Origin: a virus
IMG/VR virus record: IMGVR_UViG_3300046425_000071
Location: 1 to 20,072 of that record
Direction: 5' to 3' (one strand)
Length of the DNA: 20,072 nucleotides
Shown: positions 1 through 10,400 of the stretch, in pieces
Layout: every line of letters begins with the position of its first letter
Position numbering within the stretch: position 1 is the stretch's first letter
Translations under genes and position numbers: made by a program
Notes under the pieces: model-generated
The model's input: only the letters and a program-made list of their open reading frames with translations
What the model was told of the DNA's origin: nothing
Database searches by the model: none

Positions 1-790
1 CATAACCTTCGTGATAATATCCACCACCAGCACCACCACCCTCAGCAGTTAGAACTAACGCTGGAGCTGAACCAAAAACTGAATCTGTACCTTTTTCGCC
101 TGGCGAATAAAGTTGTTGAACGGGAGTTTCTGGCATTGGGTCGTAAGCCCAAGTAAATCTTTGTGGTTGAAATGGTTCATAACCAGATGATGCAACTCCA
201 AGAGGGCCACCTCCTCCAGCACTTCTACCACCAGCACCTACTGATACTGGAATACTTGTTCCACCAGTTACTGGATAATCTTCATAAAATATTAAACCAC
301 CAGCACCTCCACCACCACCAGCAGTATTATTATATCCACCAGCACCACCAGAACCACCTCCTCCAATAACTAAAATATCAACTGCTGATGTTGTAGGTTC
401 TACTGAGTAAGTTCCAGAACCAGTATCAGTAATAGATGTTCTTTGTATTGATGGAGAGGGTAAAGGTTGATTTGGATTTGTATTTGCATAAAAATCTGAA
501 GAAGAATTATATACTGCGTTTGAATTTTCTGAAGTATCTATACCACCTTCACTATTAAACTCATCAACAATACCATCTACTAAATTAAATATTGTCAAAC
601 CTTCATTGACTGCGTGTTTAAATCCTAATACACCAATATTGAAAGGTGTATTTGTGTCTGCTAAATCGGTATCAATTTCAGTTTTTGTAGATGTGATACT
701 TGCACTAGGTGATATGTCTGCATCAGTGATAGTTCCATCTGTGATGTCAGTTGATTTTATCTGAGTTAAACCAGTTAAGGGATTTGGCAT
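1..790 (-). CDS. Glycine-rich adhesin-like tail fiber protein, C-terminus cut by window edge
   Basis: I read 263 codons from the ATG at 790 to the window edge with no stop, so the C-terminus is missing. Residues 1-30 hold a fiber-shaft-like repeat (TDITDGTITDADISP). Residues 50-100 carry a conserved block (FNIGVLGFKHAVNEGLT, then DGIVDEFN). From about residue 142 the chain is glycine-rich (GGGGSGGAGG, GGGGGAGG, VSVGAGG, AEGGGAGGG). The protein is a clear paralogue of the 562-aa product directly upstream, with the same order of blocks. The start lies 3 bases after that gene's TAA, with GGAAA as a possible ribosome site. Glycine-rich sandwiches of this general kind form the receptor-binding tip of T-even gp38 adhesins, so binding a host receptor is a reasonable inference, not shown here. 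Confidence 0.85.
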   Translation of the reverse strand, partial: MPNPLTGLTQIKSTDITDGTITDADISPSASITSTKTEIDTDLADTNTPFNIGVLGFKHAVNEGLTIFNLVDGIVDEFNSEGGIDTSENSNAVYNSSSDFYANTNPNQPLPSPSIQRTSITDTGSGTYSVEPTTSAVDILVIGGGGSGGAGGYNNTAGGGGGAGGLIFYEDYPVTGGTSIPVSVGAGGRSAGGGGPLGVASSGYEPFQPQRFTWAYDPMPETPVQQLYSPGEKGTDSVFGSAPALVLTAEGGGAGGGYYHEGY

Positions 791-793
791 AAT

Positions 794-2482
794 TTATTTC
801 CACTGCAACGCAACACCGTGTATTTTATTTTCAGCAGTTTGATTACTTCCAACAATTTTCCAACGGACTTGTACTTGAGGTTGGCCAGGTGCAGCTCCAG
901 TTAATGTAGTAGAACCAGAATATACTTTTGTACCACTACTACCACTTACATAACCAGTATCTGTTAATGTGATTGCATCGTAGTTAGTGTTATCTCTGGT
1001 TGCAGAAACTGACACATCTGTATTTAAATCATCACTTATTTCTGCAAATAAAACTATTCTTGCTTTAGTTGGTGTTGAGTTTGCAGTAAATGTATCTGAT
1101 ACTAATGTGCTACTTGTGGATGTAGTTAATGCTTCCATTTCCAATACGACTATTTGTCCACTACCACCATCACCGCCTGGAATATTATAATAAGAGGGGC
1201 CTGAGCCACCTGGCCCACCACCGTGTGAACCACCTCCACTACCAGTGTTTACAACACCAGCATATCCAGTATCAGCTGCTAAAGTATGTGTGCTCTGTGG
1301 ATTGTGGTTTCCATCACCACCACCACCTTCACCACCTTCTGTTTCACCGCCTGGAGCATATCTACCACCAGAACCACCGCCACCAACTTTACCATCTGAA
1401 TGACCATAACCAGCAGGAAACCAATTTAATTGTGGATTAGGAGGCCCTACTGCAATACCATCACCACCAGCACCAGCGTTTGCACCACTAGCAGCATTAC
1501 CTTGTTCACCAGCACCACCGCCTCCTCCACCAGCATAACCTGGCCCAGAAGCATAACAGATACCACCGTCAAATCCTTGTTGTGTTAAATCTCCAGCAGG
1601 ATGTCTATTTTCTCCAGTTTCACCTTCACCTACTGTACCTTCTTCGTAACCACCACCTCCACCAGAACCACCAGGCAATCCGTCTGTTACTTCTTGGCCA
1701 GGAAAATCTTGGTCAGACCCAGATTCGTTAATAGTATATGCATGGCCACCAGAACCACCACCCTCTGCCGTAATTGTTGGGCCAAAAGTTGAATCATCGC
1801 CTGGTCGTGAGTTTCTTCCTGCTGGATTATCTGGGGTTGCTATTGAAAGGGGAAAGATAGTTGGAGCATCGCCAGGAAAATATGGTTGTATTGCTGTTGG
1901 ATAAGATGGGTGCCAAGGATGAAATCTACCTTCACCACCAGCACCAACATTTACTGCAACACTAGCACCACCAGTTACTGGAACATCAGCATCTAAAACA
2001 ACACCACCAGCACCGCCGCCGGCACCTCCACCAACACCCATTCCACCGCCACCACCAGCGCCACCACCACCGATTGCAAAAACTTTAACGACAGTTGTAG
2101 TTGGTTCATTTGAAAATGTACCAGGCCCAGTTGATGTTAATCTTGTTAGAGTTGCTTGAGGTGTAGGAATAGGAGTAGGGCCGTCTAAATTTGAATAAAA
2201 ATCGGAACTAGCATCATATTTTGAAGTTGCATTTTCTGATGTGTCTATACCACTTTCATTGTTGAATTCATCAACAATACCATCAATTAAATTGAAAACA
2301 GTAAGTCCTTCACTTACTGCCATCTTAAAACCTAAGACACCAATATTAAATGCGTTTGTACTAATTTGAGCTGCATCTAATCCAGCAACTTTAGATTCTG
2401 CAATACCAGCAGTTGGACTAATGTCTGCATTTTTTACTTCAGCGTCTTTTATGTTTGATGATTTGATAGTTGTTAATGGCAT
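794..2482 (-). CDS. Glycine-rich adhesin-like tail fiber protein with C-terminal beta head (562 aa)
   Basis: Three regions are visible. Residues 1-125 are an N-terminal fiber part with shaft-like repeats (NIKDAEVKNADISPTAG) and the block NIGVLGFKMAVSEGLT shared with the next gene. Residues 137-445 are extremely glycine-rich, with runs such as GGGGAGGGGG and repeated VNVGAGG and AEGGGSGG motifs. Residues 452-562 form a non-glycine-rich head, rich in Thr and Ser, ending in VALQWK. I recall similar heads on other marine phage fibers. The glycine-rich part resembles the polyglycine sandwich folds of T-even gp38 adhesins, which suggests receptor binding. The start ATG lies 2 bases after the upstream stop, so translation is probably coupled. 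Antisense His-rich reading frames here are artefacts of the Gly codons. Confidence 0.88.
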   Translation of the reverse strand: MPLTTIKSSNIKDAEVKNADISPTAGIAESKVAGLDAAQISTNAFNIGVLGFKMAVSEGLTVFNLIDGIVDEFNNESGIDTSENATSKYDASSDFYSNLDGPTPIPTPQATLTRLTSTGPGTFSNEPTTTVVKVFAIGGGGAGGGGGMGVGGGAGGGAGGVVLDADVPVTGGASVAVNVGAGGEGRFHPWHPSYPTAIQPYFPGDAPTIFPLSIATPDNPAGRNSRPGDDSTFGPTITAEGGGSGGHAYTINESGSDQDFPGQEVTDGLPGGSGGGGGYEEGTVGEGETGENRHPAGDLTQQGFDGGICYASGPGYAGGGGGGAGEQGNAASGANAGAGGDGIAVGPPNPQLNWFPAGYGHSDGKVGGGGSGGRYAPGGETEGGEGGGGDGNHNPQSTHTLAADTGYAGVVNTGSGGGSHGGGPGGSGPSYYNIPGGDGGSGQIVVLEMEALTTSTSSTLVSDTFTANSTPTKARIVLFAEISDDLNTDVSVSATRDNTNYDAITLTDTGYVSGSSGTKVYSGSTTLTGAAPGQPQVQVRWKIVGSNQTAENKIHGVALQWK

Positions 2483-2484
2483 AT

Positions 2485-3285
2485 TTATCTCTGGTATCTT
2501 GCAACTACAACATCACCGTCAGATAATGCAGATGCAAATGTTACGGTTGTACCACTTACAGAATAAGCAGATGTTGGAATTTGACAAACTCCATTGATAA
2601 AAATAAATACATCATTCACTAAAACTTCGTGTGATAATGTCATAGTGGTTGTTGAACTGCCACTTACAGTAAGTGTGTCTAAATTAAAACCAGTTCCTCT
2701 TCTTACTGATGTTTTAATTCCTAAATCTCTAACTTCTATTTCAGCAGATGCAGCTGGGGCAGATGTAAATGTAACAGTTGCACCAGAAGTAGAATAGTTT
2801 GTTGATGGTTTTTGAACAATACCGTCAATCGTTACTAATAACGCACTTGCAGCTGAAATTGTTGATGATGTGACAAATGCAGTTGTTGAATTATCACCAG
2901 TAAATGTATCTAGTGTAAATGTTTTTAAAGTATCGTCTAAAAGAGATGCAGTAATAGAACCAGCTGCGATTGCAGTTTTTTCTGTACCAGGCCCTAAACC
3001 TTTATGAATGATATAAACTTCATCACTTCCAGCTAATGCTTCAGAAAATTCTAAAATCTTTGGAACACCGTTTGCATCATCTTTGATAAAATATGCAACA
3101 TCTGGTTCTTGTCTAATATTATTTACAAACACTTCTACATTTGATGCATTTAAGCCAGGAATCTCTCTTGAAAGAACAAGTGAATTTGCAATACTATTAT
3201 TTGTACCAGTATCAGAACCTACAAAGTCTTCTTTTGCAAATGTGTTTGCTGGAATATTTAAAAATGAACTACCTATATATGCCAT
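2485..3285 (-). CDS. Fiber-like structural protein with three beta modules (266 aa)
   Basis: The protein has three divergent copies of a module common in marine phage fibers: a FTGDNSTTAF-type opening, an I-DGIVQKP or INGVCQIP turn, then Y(S)xSGxTVTFTSAP and a short closing strand. They lie at about residues 20-95, 128-187 and 207-264; the first is the most degenerate. The MAYIG N-terminus and the module architecture match the 265-aa product encoded at 14838-15635, so the two are paralogues. The start follows the upstream stop by 12 bases, with TGGAG as ribosome site. A fiber shaft or distal fiber role is inferred; no catalytic motif is visible. Confidence 0.85.
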   Translation of the reverse strand: MAYIGSSFLNIPANTFAKEDFVGSDTGTNNSIANSLVLSREIPGLNASNVEVFVNNIRQEPDVAYFIKDDANGVPKILEFSEALAGSDEVYIIHKGLGPGTEKTAIAAGSITASLLDDTLKTFTLDTFTGDNSTTAFVTSSTISAASALLVTIDGIVQKPSTNYSTSGATVTFTSAPAASAEIEVRDLGIKTSVRRGTGFNLDTLTVSGSSTTTMTLSHEVLVNDVFIFINGVCQIPTSAYSVSGTTVTFASALSDGDVVVARYQR

Positions 3286-3297
3286 TTACAAACTCCA

Positions 3298-3894
3298 TTA
3301 AGTTACATCTTCAAGAATTGATGCAACAACATCTAATGTAGCTGCACTTCCATATACTAATACTTTATCGTCACTATTTAAAACAACCTTTTGTCCAGAC
3401 ACAATTTTAAGAGTTGATTGTGGTGGAATAGGTGCATCTTTTACAATATGAAATGCTTTGTAGATTACTATCGTACCAGCTGCAGTTCCATTTGATGCAC
3501 TTGAATTTTGTGCGTATGTAAATGTAGTTGCACCAGTTCTTGTAATCTTGTAAATTCCATTAACATAGTTTGTTGTAGAACCAGTTACATTAACATACAT
3601 ACCAGTTTGTAATCCGTGTGCAGTACCACAAGTTACTGTTGCAACATCACTTAATGATACCACACTTGAAATTGTACCTAGTGTTGCACTAGTGTCTTGA
3701 AGATATGCAGTTGCTGTTATTGCAGTATTACCAGTATTGGCTGCATCTAATTCAATAAGAATTGAATTTACTCCAGAACCATTGTTTGCAGTATAAACTG
3801 TTTGTGGGCCTGTTAAAGAATCGGTTGCAGTTGACTGATAATATTCTCCAGCAGAACTTACACTTACGAATGAATTTTTAAAATTATTTGCCAT
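3298..3894 (-). CDS. Small virion protein with nested beta domain (198 aa)
   Basis: Residues 1-70 and 144-198 look like two halves of one small beta domain seen in many marine phages: ANNFKNSF, a VNSILIELDAAN strand, then KAFHIVKDAPIPPQSTL and VVLNSDDKVLV. Between them (about 72-143) lies a separate module, DVATVTCGTAHGLQTGMYV followed by GIYKITRTGATTFTYA, of the HGL-x-(T/S)G type frequent in phage structural proteins. The arrangement reads as one domain inserted in another. The start follows the previous stop by 16 bases and has only a weak GAGAG ribosome site. A virion role is inferred from the neighbours; the exact position in the particle is unknown. Confidence 0.8.
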   Translation of the reverse strand: MANNFKNSFVSVSSAGEYYQSTATDSLTGPQTVYTANNGSGVNSILIELDAANTGNTAITATAYLQDTSATLGTISSVVSLSDVATVTCGTAHGLQTGMYVNVTGSTTNYVNGIYKITRTGATTFTYAQNSSASNGTAAGTIVIYKAFHIVKDAPIPPQSTLKIVSGQKVVLNSDDKVLVYGSAATLDVVASILEDVT

Positions 3895-3907
3895 TTGTGT
3901 CTCTCTT

Positions 3908-3915
3908 TATTTATC
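3908..3915 (-). promoter_or_regulatory. Possible late promoter box (GATAAATA)
   Basis: The minus strand reads GATAAATA, fitting the NATAAATA form reported for T4-like cyanophage late promoters. It overlaps the stop codon of the 113-aa gene and lies 13 bases before the ATG of the 198-aa gene, which leaves little room for a leader. It could be chance in AT-rich DNA. Confidence 0.25.
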
Positions 3916-4252
3916 CAAGTGCAACTGCGACTGCAATCGCAAACCCTTGTGTTGTTGCAGCTGTTGATTGTGAAGTCCCATCAGCAAATGTTAATGCACC
4001 AGAACTTAATGTTACACCAGCAAAAGTGCTACTACCAGAAAATGTATTATTACCACTAAAAGAAATATTTGCAGTTGCATCAAAGGCAACAGCATTTAGT
4101 GCTACTATCGCTTCTACTACATCTGTTGAAGATGCAATAGTACCAGTTGCAGCTAGTAAGTTTGCGATATCACCAACATCACTCGCAGTTGAGTTAAATG
4201 TCGTTCTAAAAGTTTCAAACGAATTTGATGCTAATACGCTTCTATCTGCCAT
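3911..4252 (-). CDS. Short tail-fiber-like protein (113 aa)
   Basis: Residues 1-55 (SFETFRTTFNSTASDVGDIANLL, with the run continuing to DVVEAIVALNAV) resemble the N-terminal attachment part of longer marine phage tail fibers. Residues 62-82 show a short repeat (ISFSGNNTFSGSSTFAGVT), followed by the FADGTSQSTA motif often found before fiber C-terminal domains. The chain then stops after a small hydrophobic tail (GFAIAVAVALG), with no head domain. It could be a truncated fiber, a connector between baseplate and fiber, or a complete short protein. The gene overlaps the upstream 80-aa gene by 11 bases in another frame. Confidence 0.78.
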   Translation of the reverse strand: MADRSVLASNSFETFRTTFNSTASDVGDIANLLAATGTIASSTDVVEAIVALNAVAFDATANISFSGNNTFSGSSTFAGVTLSSGALTFADGTSQSTAATTQGFAIAVAVALG

Positions 4253-4484
4253 TGCTCTTCTCTAACATTTGTTTCATCATACTTTTCATTTCGTGCATTT
4301 CTGACTTAATAGTATTTATCTCACGAACTGCGTTTCTTAATTCATCTCTTTGTCTTTGTGCTTCCATTCTTCTTTTTCTAATTTTATTAAATGCACTTTC
4401 ATCTGTATTTAATATTGCACCAGAGTAAGTATCTCTTACTAAATGGTCTTTATCCTTTACTTTTAATTCTGATATTTCTGACAT
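4242..4484 (-). CDS. Conserved small coiled-coil protein (80 aa)
   Basis: The protein starts MSEISELKVKDKDHLVRDTYSGAI, and residues 31-76 form a long charged helix (KIRKRRMEAQRQRDELRNAV, then EINTIKSEMHEMKSMMKQML) with heptad-like hydrophobic spacing, so a coiled coil is likely. I recall similar small proteins in T4-like marine phages, of unknown role. The gene begins 3 bases after the stop of the giant 2441-aa gene (TGGATAG-AAT-ATG) and overlaps the following gene, so the three are probably translated together. It may be an assembly factor or a small oligomeric connector; nothing in the sequence decides this. Confidence 0.8.
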   Translation of the reverse strand: MSEISELKVKDKDHLVRDTYSGAILNTDESAFNKIRKRRMEAQRQRDELRNAVREINTIKSEMHEMKSMMKQMLEKSNGR

Positions 4485-4487
4485 ATT

Positions 4488-7400
4488 CTATCCAGTTGCA
4501 ACAACCCTTAATCTTTTTATAATTGGTGGATTAGTTGAATCTGTTCCTCTCATTCTTATTTTGATTTGGAACGCATTAAAGTCTGCAAGGTCTTTCGCAG
4601 AATATTCGTGTTCTATAAAGTCATCTCTTGTAGTAGATGAGTTAGTAGTAATATCTGGTTGTCCATTTGTATTAAAGAAAGTATAACCAACATCATTAAA
4701 GTCTGATGAATCATCAGTTCTTAATGTTTTAAACATTACATCAATAGTTGATGTTGCTGGTCTGACTGCATCAAATTTTACATTAATCTGATTGGCTGCA
4801 CTCTTCATTTGAACTTGTCGTGTTAGATATATTGCTTCTAAACTATCACCCTCTGGTTCAGTTGCTGGAACATATAATGTAGTTGGATAAACATCTGATG
4901 AACTTTGAACATTGTTAAGTCTATGAGTTATAGTTGCAATAGATGCTCTATCTAAATCAATAACTGGTGTTAAGTTATCAAACTCTGAAGACATAGTTAA
5001 AGTTAAGAAGAATGATTTAGATGAATTCAATTCGTTTGTTTCATTAATTGTTGATGTAATCATTCTTGGTACATCAAAATAATAGTTTCTACCTAATACT
5101 ATTGGTCTAGATGCACTAGTAGATTGTAAATTAAATGATGTTTGTGTACCGTCAACAGATGTTGCAGTTGTTGTTCTAATGTTTGCAGTAATTTTTGTAT
5201 TTGGATATTCAACATTACTTACAAGTGGTTTCATAACATCCATCATTGCATTTTCAGTTACAACAGTTGTTGAATCACCAAATTTAATACCAGAGGTTGC
5301 ATTTGAAGCTGTTGTTGCAGTTGCAGTCTGGGTTGCAAGTGTATTTGCAGTTGTAATTGTATACGAATCAATTCCTACATTTCCGACTGATGTATGAGTT
5401 CTATTAATTTGGTCTAATGGTATTCCATCTACTTCATATAATTCTATACCAGCACCAGAACTATGTGCAATCGCACCAGTAGGTCTTGTTATACTGGTTA
5501 CAGAAGAACCAGAAATAGTACCACTAAAGATTTCATCTTCTCTAATATCACCAGTAGTTGAATCTCTTGGAACTGTAATTTTTAATCTTACTGAACCACT
5601 GCCTGGGAAACCAGTATTACTAGTTAATGTTAGTGAAGTATCAGAGGCACCAAAAGCACCGTTAAGAGTAGTTGAAACTCCAGACGATACACCACTAATT
5701 GCAACATTATTTGTTGTTGCATACATATGGTGGTTTCTATGTGTAACTTTTACTACACCAGAACTTGCAAGTGATTCTAATGAATTTTGTTTTAATGTTC
5801 TAGTTTCTACTGAATCATTTGTTAATACTAGATTTGATGTTTTACTTGTATCAAATTTTGCACGATAAAGTGAGAACTTAATATCTTCATCTTGATATGC
5901 GTTCCAAGTTCTATTGTTTTGAGATTTAAATAACACACCAAGATATGGTTGGTCATTAACAATCGTTCCAGTATCAATATCTGCATCACCTAATTTAGAA
6001 ATCCAAAGTTTATAATCTCTTGAATCTGTTTTCACAACCAATGCATATTCACTATGGTCTGCAACATAAATTGGTGATTCAAATTCAAATGTTGTAGCAG
6101 TAGTTGCGTTATCTGATAATAATATTTCAGAAGACTCTAGTGTTTTAGATGCAAGTGGTAATAATTTCTCAGTTGGATAACCATCTCTCATCTCTCTGAT
6201 TTGAACAGTTACTGGAACTCTTTCATCTTTTTCTTGGAAATATAAATCTACTTTTGTAATAAACTCACCACCAACACTATCAACAATAAATGATTGTGCA
6301 AGCGGATCCCAAGGCTGTATTAAAGTTCTACCTCTATGTTGGAAACTTCTTGATTCAAAAACTTCCTCTTGGAATAATTGTCCGTTTCTTGTTCTTGTAA
6401 CAGTTTCTTCAATAGTGTTTAAGAAACCTCTTGCAGTATAGATACCCTCTGCATATGTTTCTACACCTTCTAAATTGACATCATCTGCTTCATTAATTCT
6501 AGAAGATGTTAATCTGAATTGTCTTTCACCAGTTTTAAATGCTGGGTTGCCTGGAGCGTTAGGGTCTGGAATACTAAAGACACCACTTATTGAACCAGTA
6601 GGGCCTGTTATGAAATTATTACCATCTTCACCTGGCGGTAATAGTTTTTGTACAGTTCCACTTTCTGGAGTCTGTGTTCTTGTTCCAGTAAATAAATTAT
6701 ATGTAATCTGAAGAACAGAATCTCTAGGAGTGCCTGGAGTTTCTGCACCAACTGGTGGTACTATTCCGTCAATAGTTGCACTTGGATTTGTTAAATTCTG
6801 GAATTGTACAACAGAACAGAATTGTGTTAAATCAATATTAGTTGTTGCATCTGCATTGAAAAATTCTACACCATATAATCTATGTCCAGCACAAGTATGA
6901 ATAGGGTCTTCTGCTCTTTCAATCTGAATTCTCCAAAACTTTTCACCTTGAATGTTAGGGCCAACTACACCCTCAGCTGCAGTTGTAAAGTCATAAGTAT
7001 AAAATGCATTACTATTTCTTGAGATGTTTATTGTTGTATGTAATGAGAACTGTCCTACTGTATTAAATCCATATTCAGAATCAGAACTCATAATTTTTGC
7101 AACATAATCGTGTGCAGTATCGTTATTATCGTAACCAAATCTAATTTTACCTATGGCAGTCCAGTTTGGAGTTTCTGGTAAAGTGATTGTTGTTAATGTT
7201 CCACCAGGCTTACCACCATCTGGAACACAGAAATCACCAATATATTGTCTATCAAAGAAAGGATAAACTCTTGTTTTAGGTTTCATTTTAGATGCTCTAA
7301 ATGTAACATTTCTAGAACGAATAAATGGAACTACATCTTGTCTAATTAATTCATTACCGATAGGTTTATGGTCATTAACTTCAGTTACAAAAGTTCTTGT

Positions 7401-10400
7401 ACCATTTCTAACTTGGTCTGTTAAAACTAATTCCCAAAGACCACCTCGTCCCCAACCATTACTAGTTTGTCCGATAACACCAGATGAAATAGTTTCCCAA
7501 GCATTCCATATAGTACCTAATGCATCTTCACCACCAGCGGCTTGTAATATCTGGTCAAAGTTACCCTCTAAGTTAATTACAATTTGTGGAAGTTTATTTA
7601 CTTCAAACCATTCATCACCAGATGGGTCTAATTCTAATACACCAACCCAAGCAAAGAAGTATGCAGCTTGAGCACTTTCTACTCTAGTTGCAAACTTATT
7701 TCCAACAGTTTCAACAGAAGTAAATGGTAGCATACATTGGTCACCAATTTTAGAATAACCATCATTTGCTCTTGCAGTAGAATCTTCGTTTTGTTCTATA
7801 AGTGCAACATTCTTCATAGAGTATTTTGGTCTTAGTGTTCTGTTTTCATAATCTATTGCACAACTATAATCTTGGTGAGATACATCACCAGTTTTATGTC
7901 CAGTAAAATTATCAACAACAAAACCAGATTTAAATCTATCAAATCCGTTTGCATCTAATACTTGGAAGTTTTCTGTTTCTGCTTCTAATAAGTTAAGAGT
8001 TGTATAATCTTCTAGTCGTTCTATTCTATTTTCTAAACGACCAATATCTCTCATTGTAAATCTGTTATTTTTTTGTATTCTTAAAAATATATCTTGTTCT
8101 GGTTCTTTGACATAAGGTTGCATTAATACATCAACTATTTTCATAGCTTCATTTTCAGATAATGGTTTAGGTGGTTCTGTTATTTCTGTTTCAACATCTA
8201 AACCTTCTTTAACTACAAACTGTTTATCTTTAGTTAAGAAAACACTATCTGTTCTACCTACATAAAAATCTAAATCATATTGAAAGTTAGAATTGTCTTG
8301 TGGAATATTTGAAACTATTGAACCAGCTGCAGAGAAGTTTCTTTGTGCAAAGTTAAATGTATAATCATTTACTCTTTCAGTAGATAAACTTTGTGATGAT
8401 GTTGTTACAGTAGATATTGTATCATCATTTGCAACAGTAGGTCTAAAATCTATTGAGTCGTGTAATAAGAATCTACCTCTAGGTTGTCTTTGTTCTGTGT
8501 CTACTCTTGTTGCAAGGTATGTAGGAATTTCTTTATAATCTATGTTTGAATATGAATCTACATTGAAGAAATCACCAGTACCGTGAGTAAAGTGGTCGCA
8601 TACAATTAATAATTTACCAATAGGAACATCAACATTTGTTTTTCTGATTATTCTAGAAATATCATAATATGAATCTCTCATACCATCATCTAATACATAA
8701 TTACTAGTTACTACTGTATCACCAGCAGTAACAACAGTAGTTGTACCAGTTGCACCACTTGTTAAACCAGTAAATGTTTCACCGTCTGAAAAGTTTTTAT
8801 TAGATAATAAAACATAAAAGAAAGTAGTTGGGCCTGTGTTAATAAGAGAACCTATTGCACCACTAGTTGTACCTTTTATTCTTTCACCTTTAGTAAATGT
8901 TCCACTTGAAACTGTTCCAGTAAATTGTGGAACTAATGGGTCGGTAGATGCGTTTGCAGATTCGTATATTGCTCTTATTTTATATACATCAGTTCTACCT
9001 AAAGAAATCTCTTTGTGATGTGCAGATGTACCATATTGTACACCACCACCTACACCATTGTTATCTACAATAACTAAATGAGCAGGATTGTTTGTTTTGT
9101 TTTTTTGTTGTGCAGTAGTTTTTGAAATTGTTGCAGTCACTTTAACTACACAATCTGAAGATGTTCCGAAAACAGTTGTATCAGTAATTGTTGCAGTTTT
9201 AGAATCACCAGCCAATACAGCAGAAGTCATATCATCAATATCAATAATATCTCCATCATTACACCCACCAGAACCATCATCTAAAATAGTAATTGCATAA
9301 TTTGTATTAGATAGTGCATTAAATGTTTCGTTAGTTCCAGCAGTTATTACTATCTGTCCAGATGCATTTGATGTAACAATAAATTGTTTCTTAAATGTAT
9401 AAGAAGTTTGTGATACACCATTGTTGTCCGTAGTCAACATTGTTTTTGCATATTTCTTAACTGTTTTTCTTAAAAGAATATTTTTGTTTACATCATTAAT
9501 TTTTGTTCTTGTTCTAATTGCACCAACACTTGTTACATTACTAGAGATTAAAACTATATCTGAATTACCAGTACCAGCAGTATCTGGAGTTGTAATACCA
9601 GAGTTTACTGGATATGTAGCTGTATTATTTGATGCATATGTAATAGTTGCTTTACCATTATATCCGTTAATTGCGTGGTCTTTAAATACAACAGTTCTAC
9701 TTCCAGAACCACTTAATACTGAACCAGTAGTTGCAGTGAACGCTCCAGTTGCAGTAAATGTTGCAGTACCACTAGAACGAGTAGTATTAGATGTGTTTAC
9801 AACTGCACCACCTTGAATACAGAAATAAGTTGCAGAAGTATTATTTGTTACACTTTCAATAACAATTTTTTCTGTTGCACTAGCAGCACCAGTTGGAACT
9901 TCTAAAACATCACCAGCTTTTAATTCAGTATTAAATAAAGTGTTTTGTCCAACTAAAGTATTTGTGTTTCTTGTAAGTGATACTGTACCAGTAAGACTGA
10001 ATCTACTTTGCATAGTACAATCAGCACTAAAGTTTGCTTGATTTGAATCATCATCATTCATAAAGACTTGTCTTACTTGACTAATGTCAAATGACTCTAT
10101 TGCACTAATTGTTAAATCTGTTGTTGTACCATTTTCGTGTACTAATTCATCTGATTGAGTTGATGCACTTGATTTTACTTTTTCACCACTTGAGAATATA
10201 CCATTTACATTTGTAAGATAAACTGCATCTGAACTAACAGAGTGAACAAATCCAGTTGCACCAGAATTTGCACCAGTTATTTTTGCCCCAGCAGCAAATT
10301 CAGATGAAGTTACTACTCCACTAAAATCAATCTCTGTAAACATTTTAATATCAAATAATCCAAGATTAAATGTTGAATCATTATCTGCACTATTTGATAA

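Noticed and set aside
1129-1440. Plus-strand frame rich in His across the glycine-rich gene
   Set aside because: It is the antisense of GGT/GGA codon runs. Low-complexity His/Leu content, no ribosome site, and a strong gene on the other strand.
1-2482. Diversity-generating retroelement acting on the paired adhesin genes
   Set aside because: No reverse transcriptase, no template/variable repeat pair with A-biased mismatches, and no C-type lectin motif seen in this window.
2483-2490. GATAAATA box just before the 562-aa gene
   Set aside because: It is formed by the stop codon and junction bases and ends directly at the ATG, leaving no room for a leader.
3888-4265. Plus-strand frame of 125 codons opposite the 113-aa gene
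   Set aside because: The mirror of an Ala/Ser/Thr-rich coding frame; such antisense frames recur over the window and lack ribosome sites.
4313-4320. GATAAATA box inside the 80-aa gene as a promoter for the 113-aa gene
   Set aside because: It lies within coding sequence in AT-rich DNA, with nothing else to support it.
9421-9816. Plus-strand hydrophobic frame of 131 codons that looks like a membrane protein
   Set aside because: It lies inside the giant gene; Val/Leu/Phe content arises from antisense Asn, Thr and Lys codons. No start signal or context.
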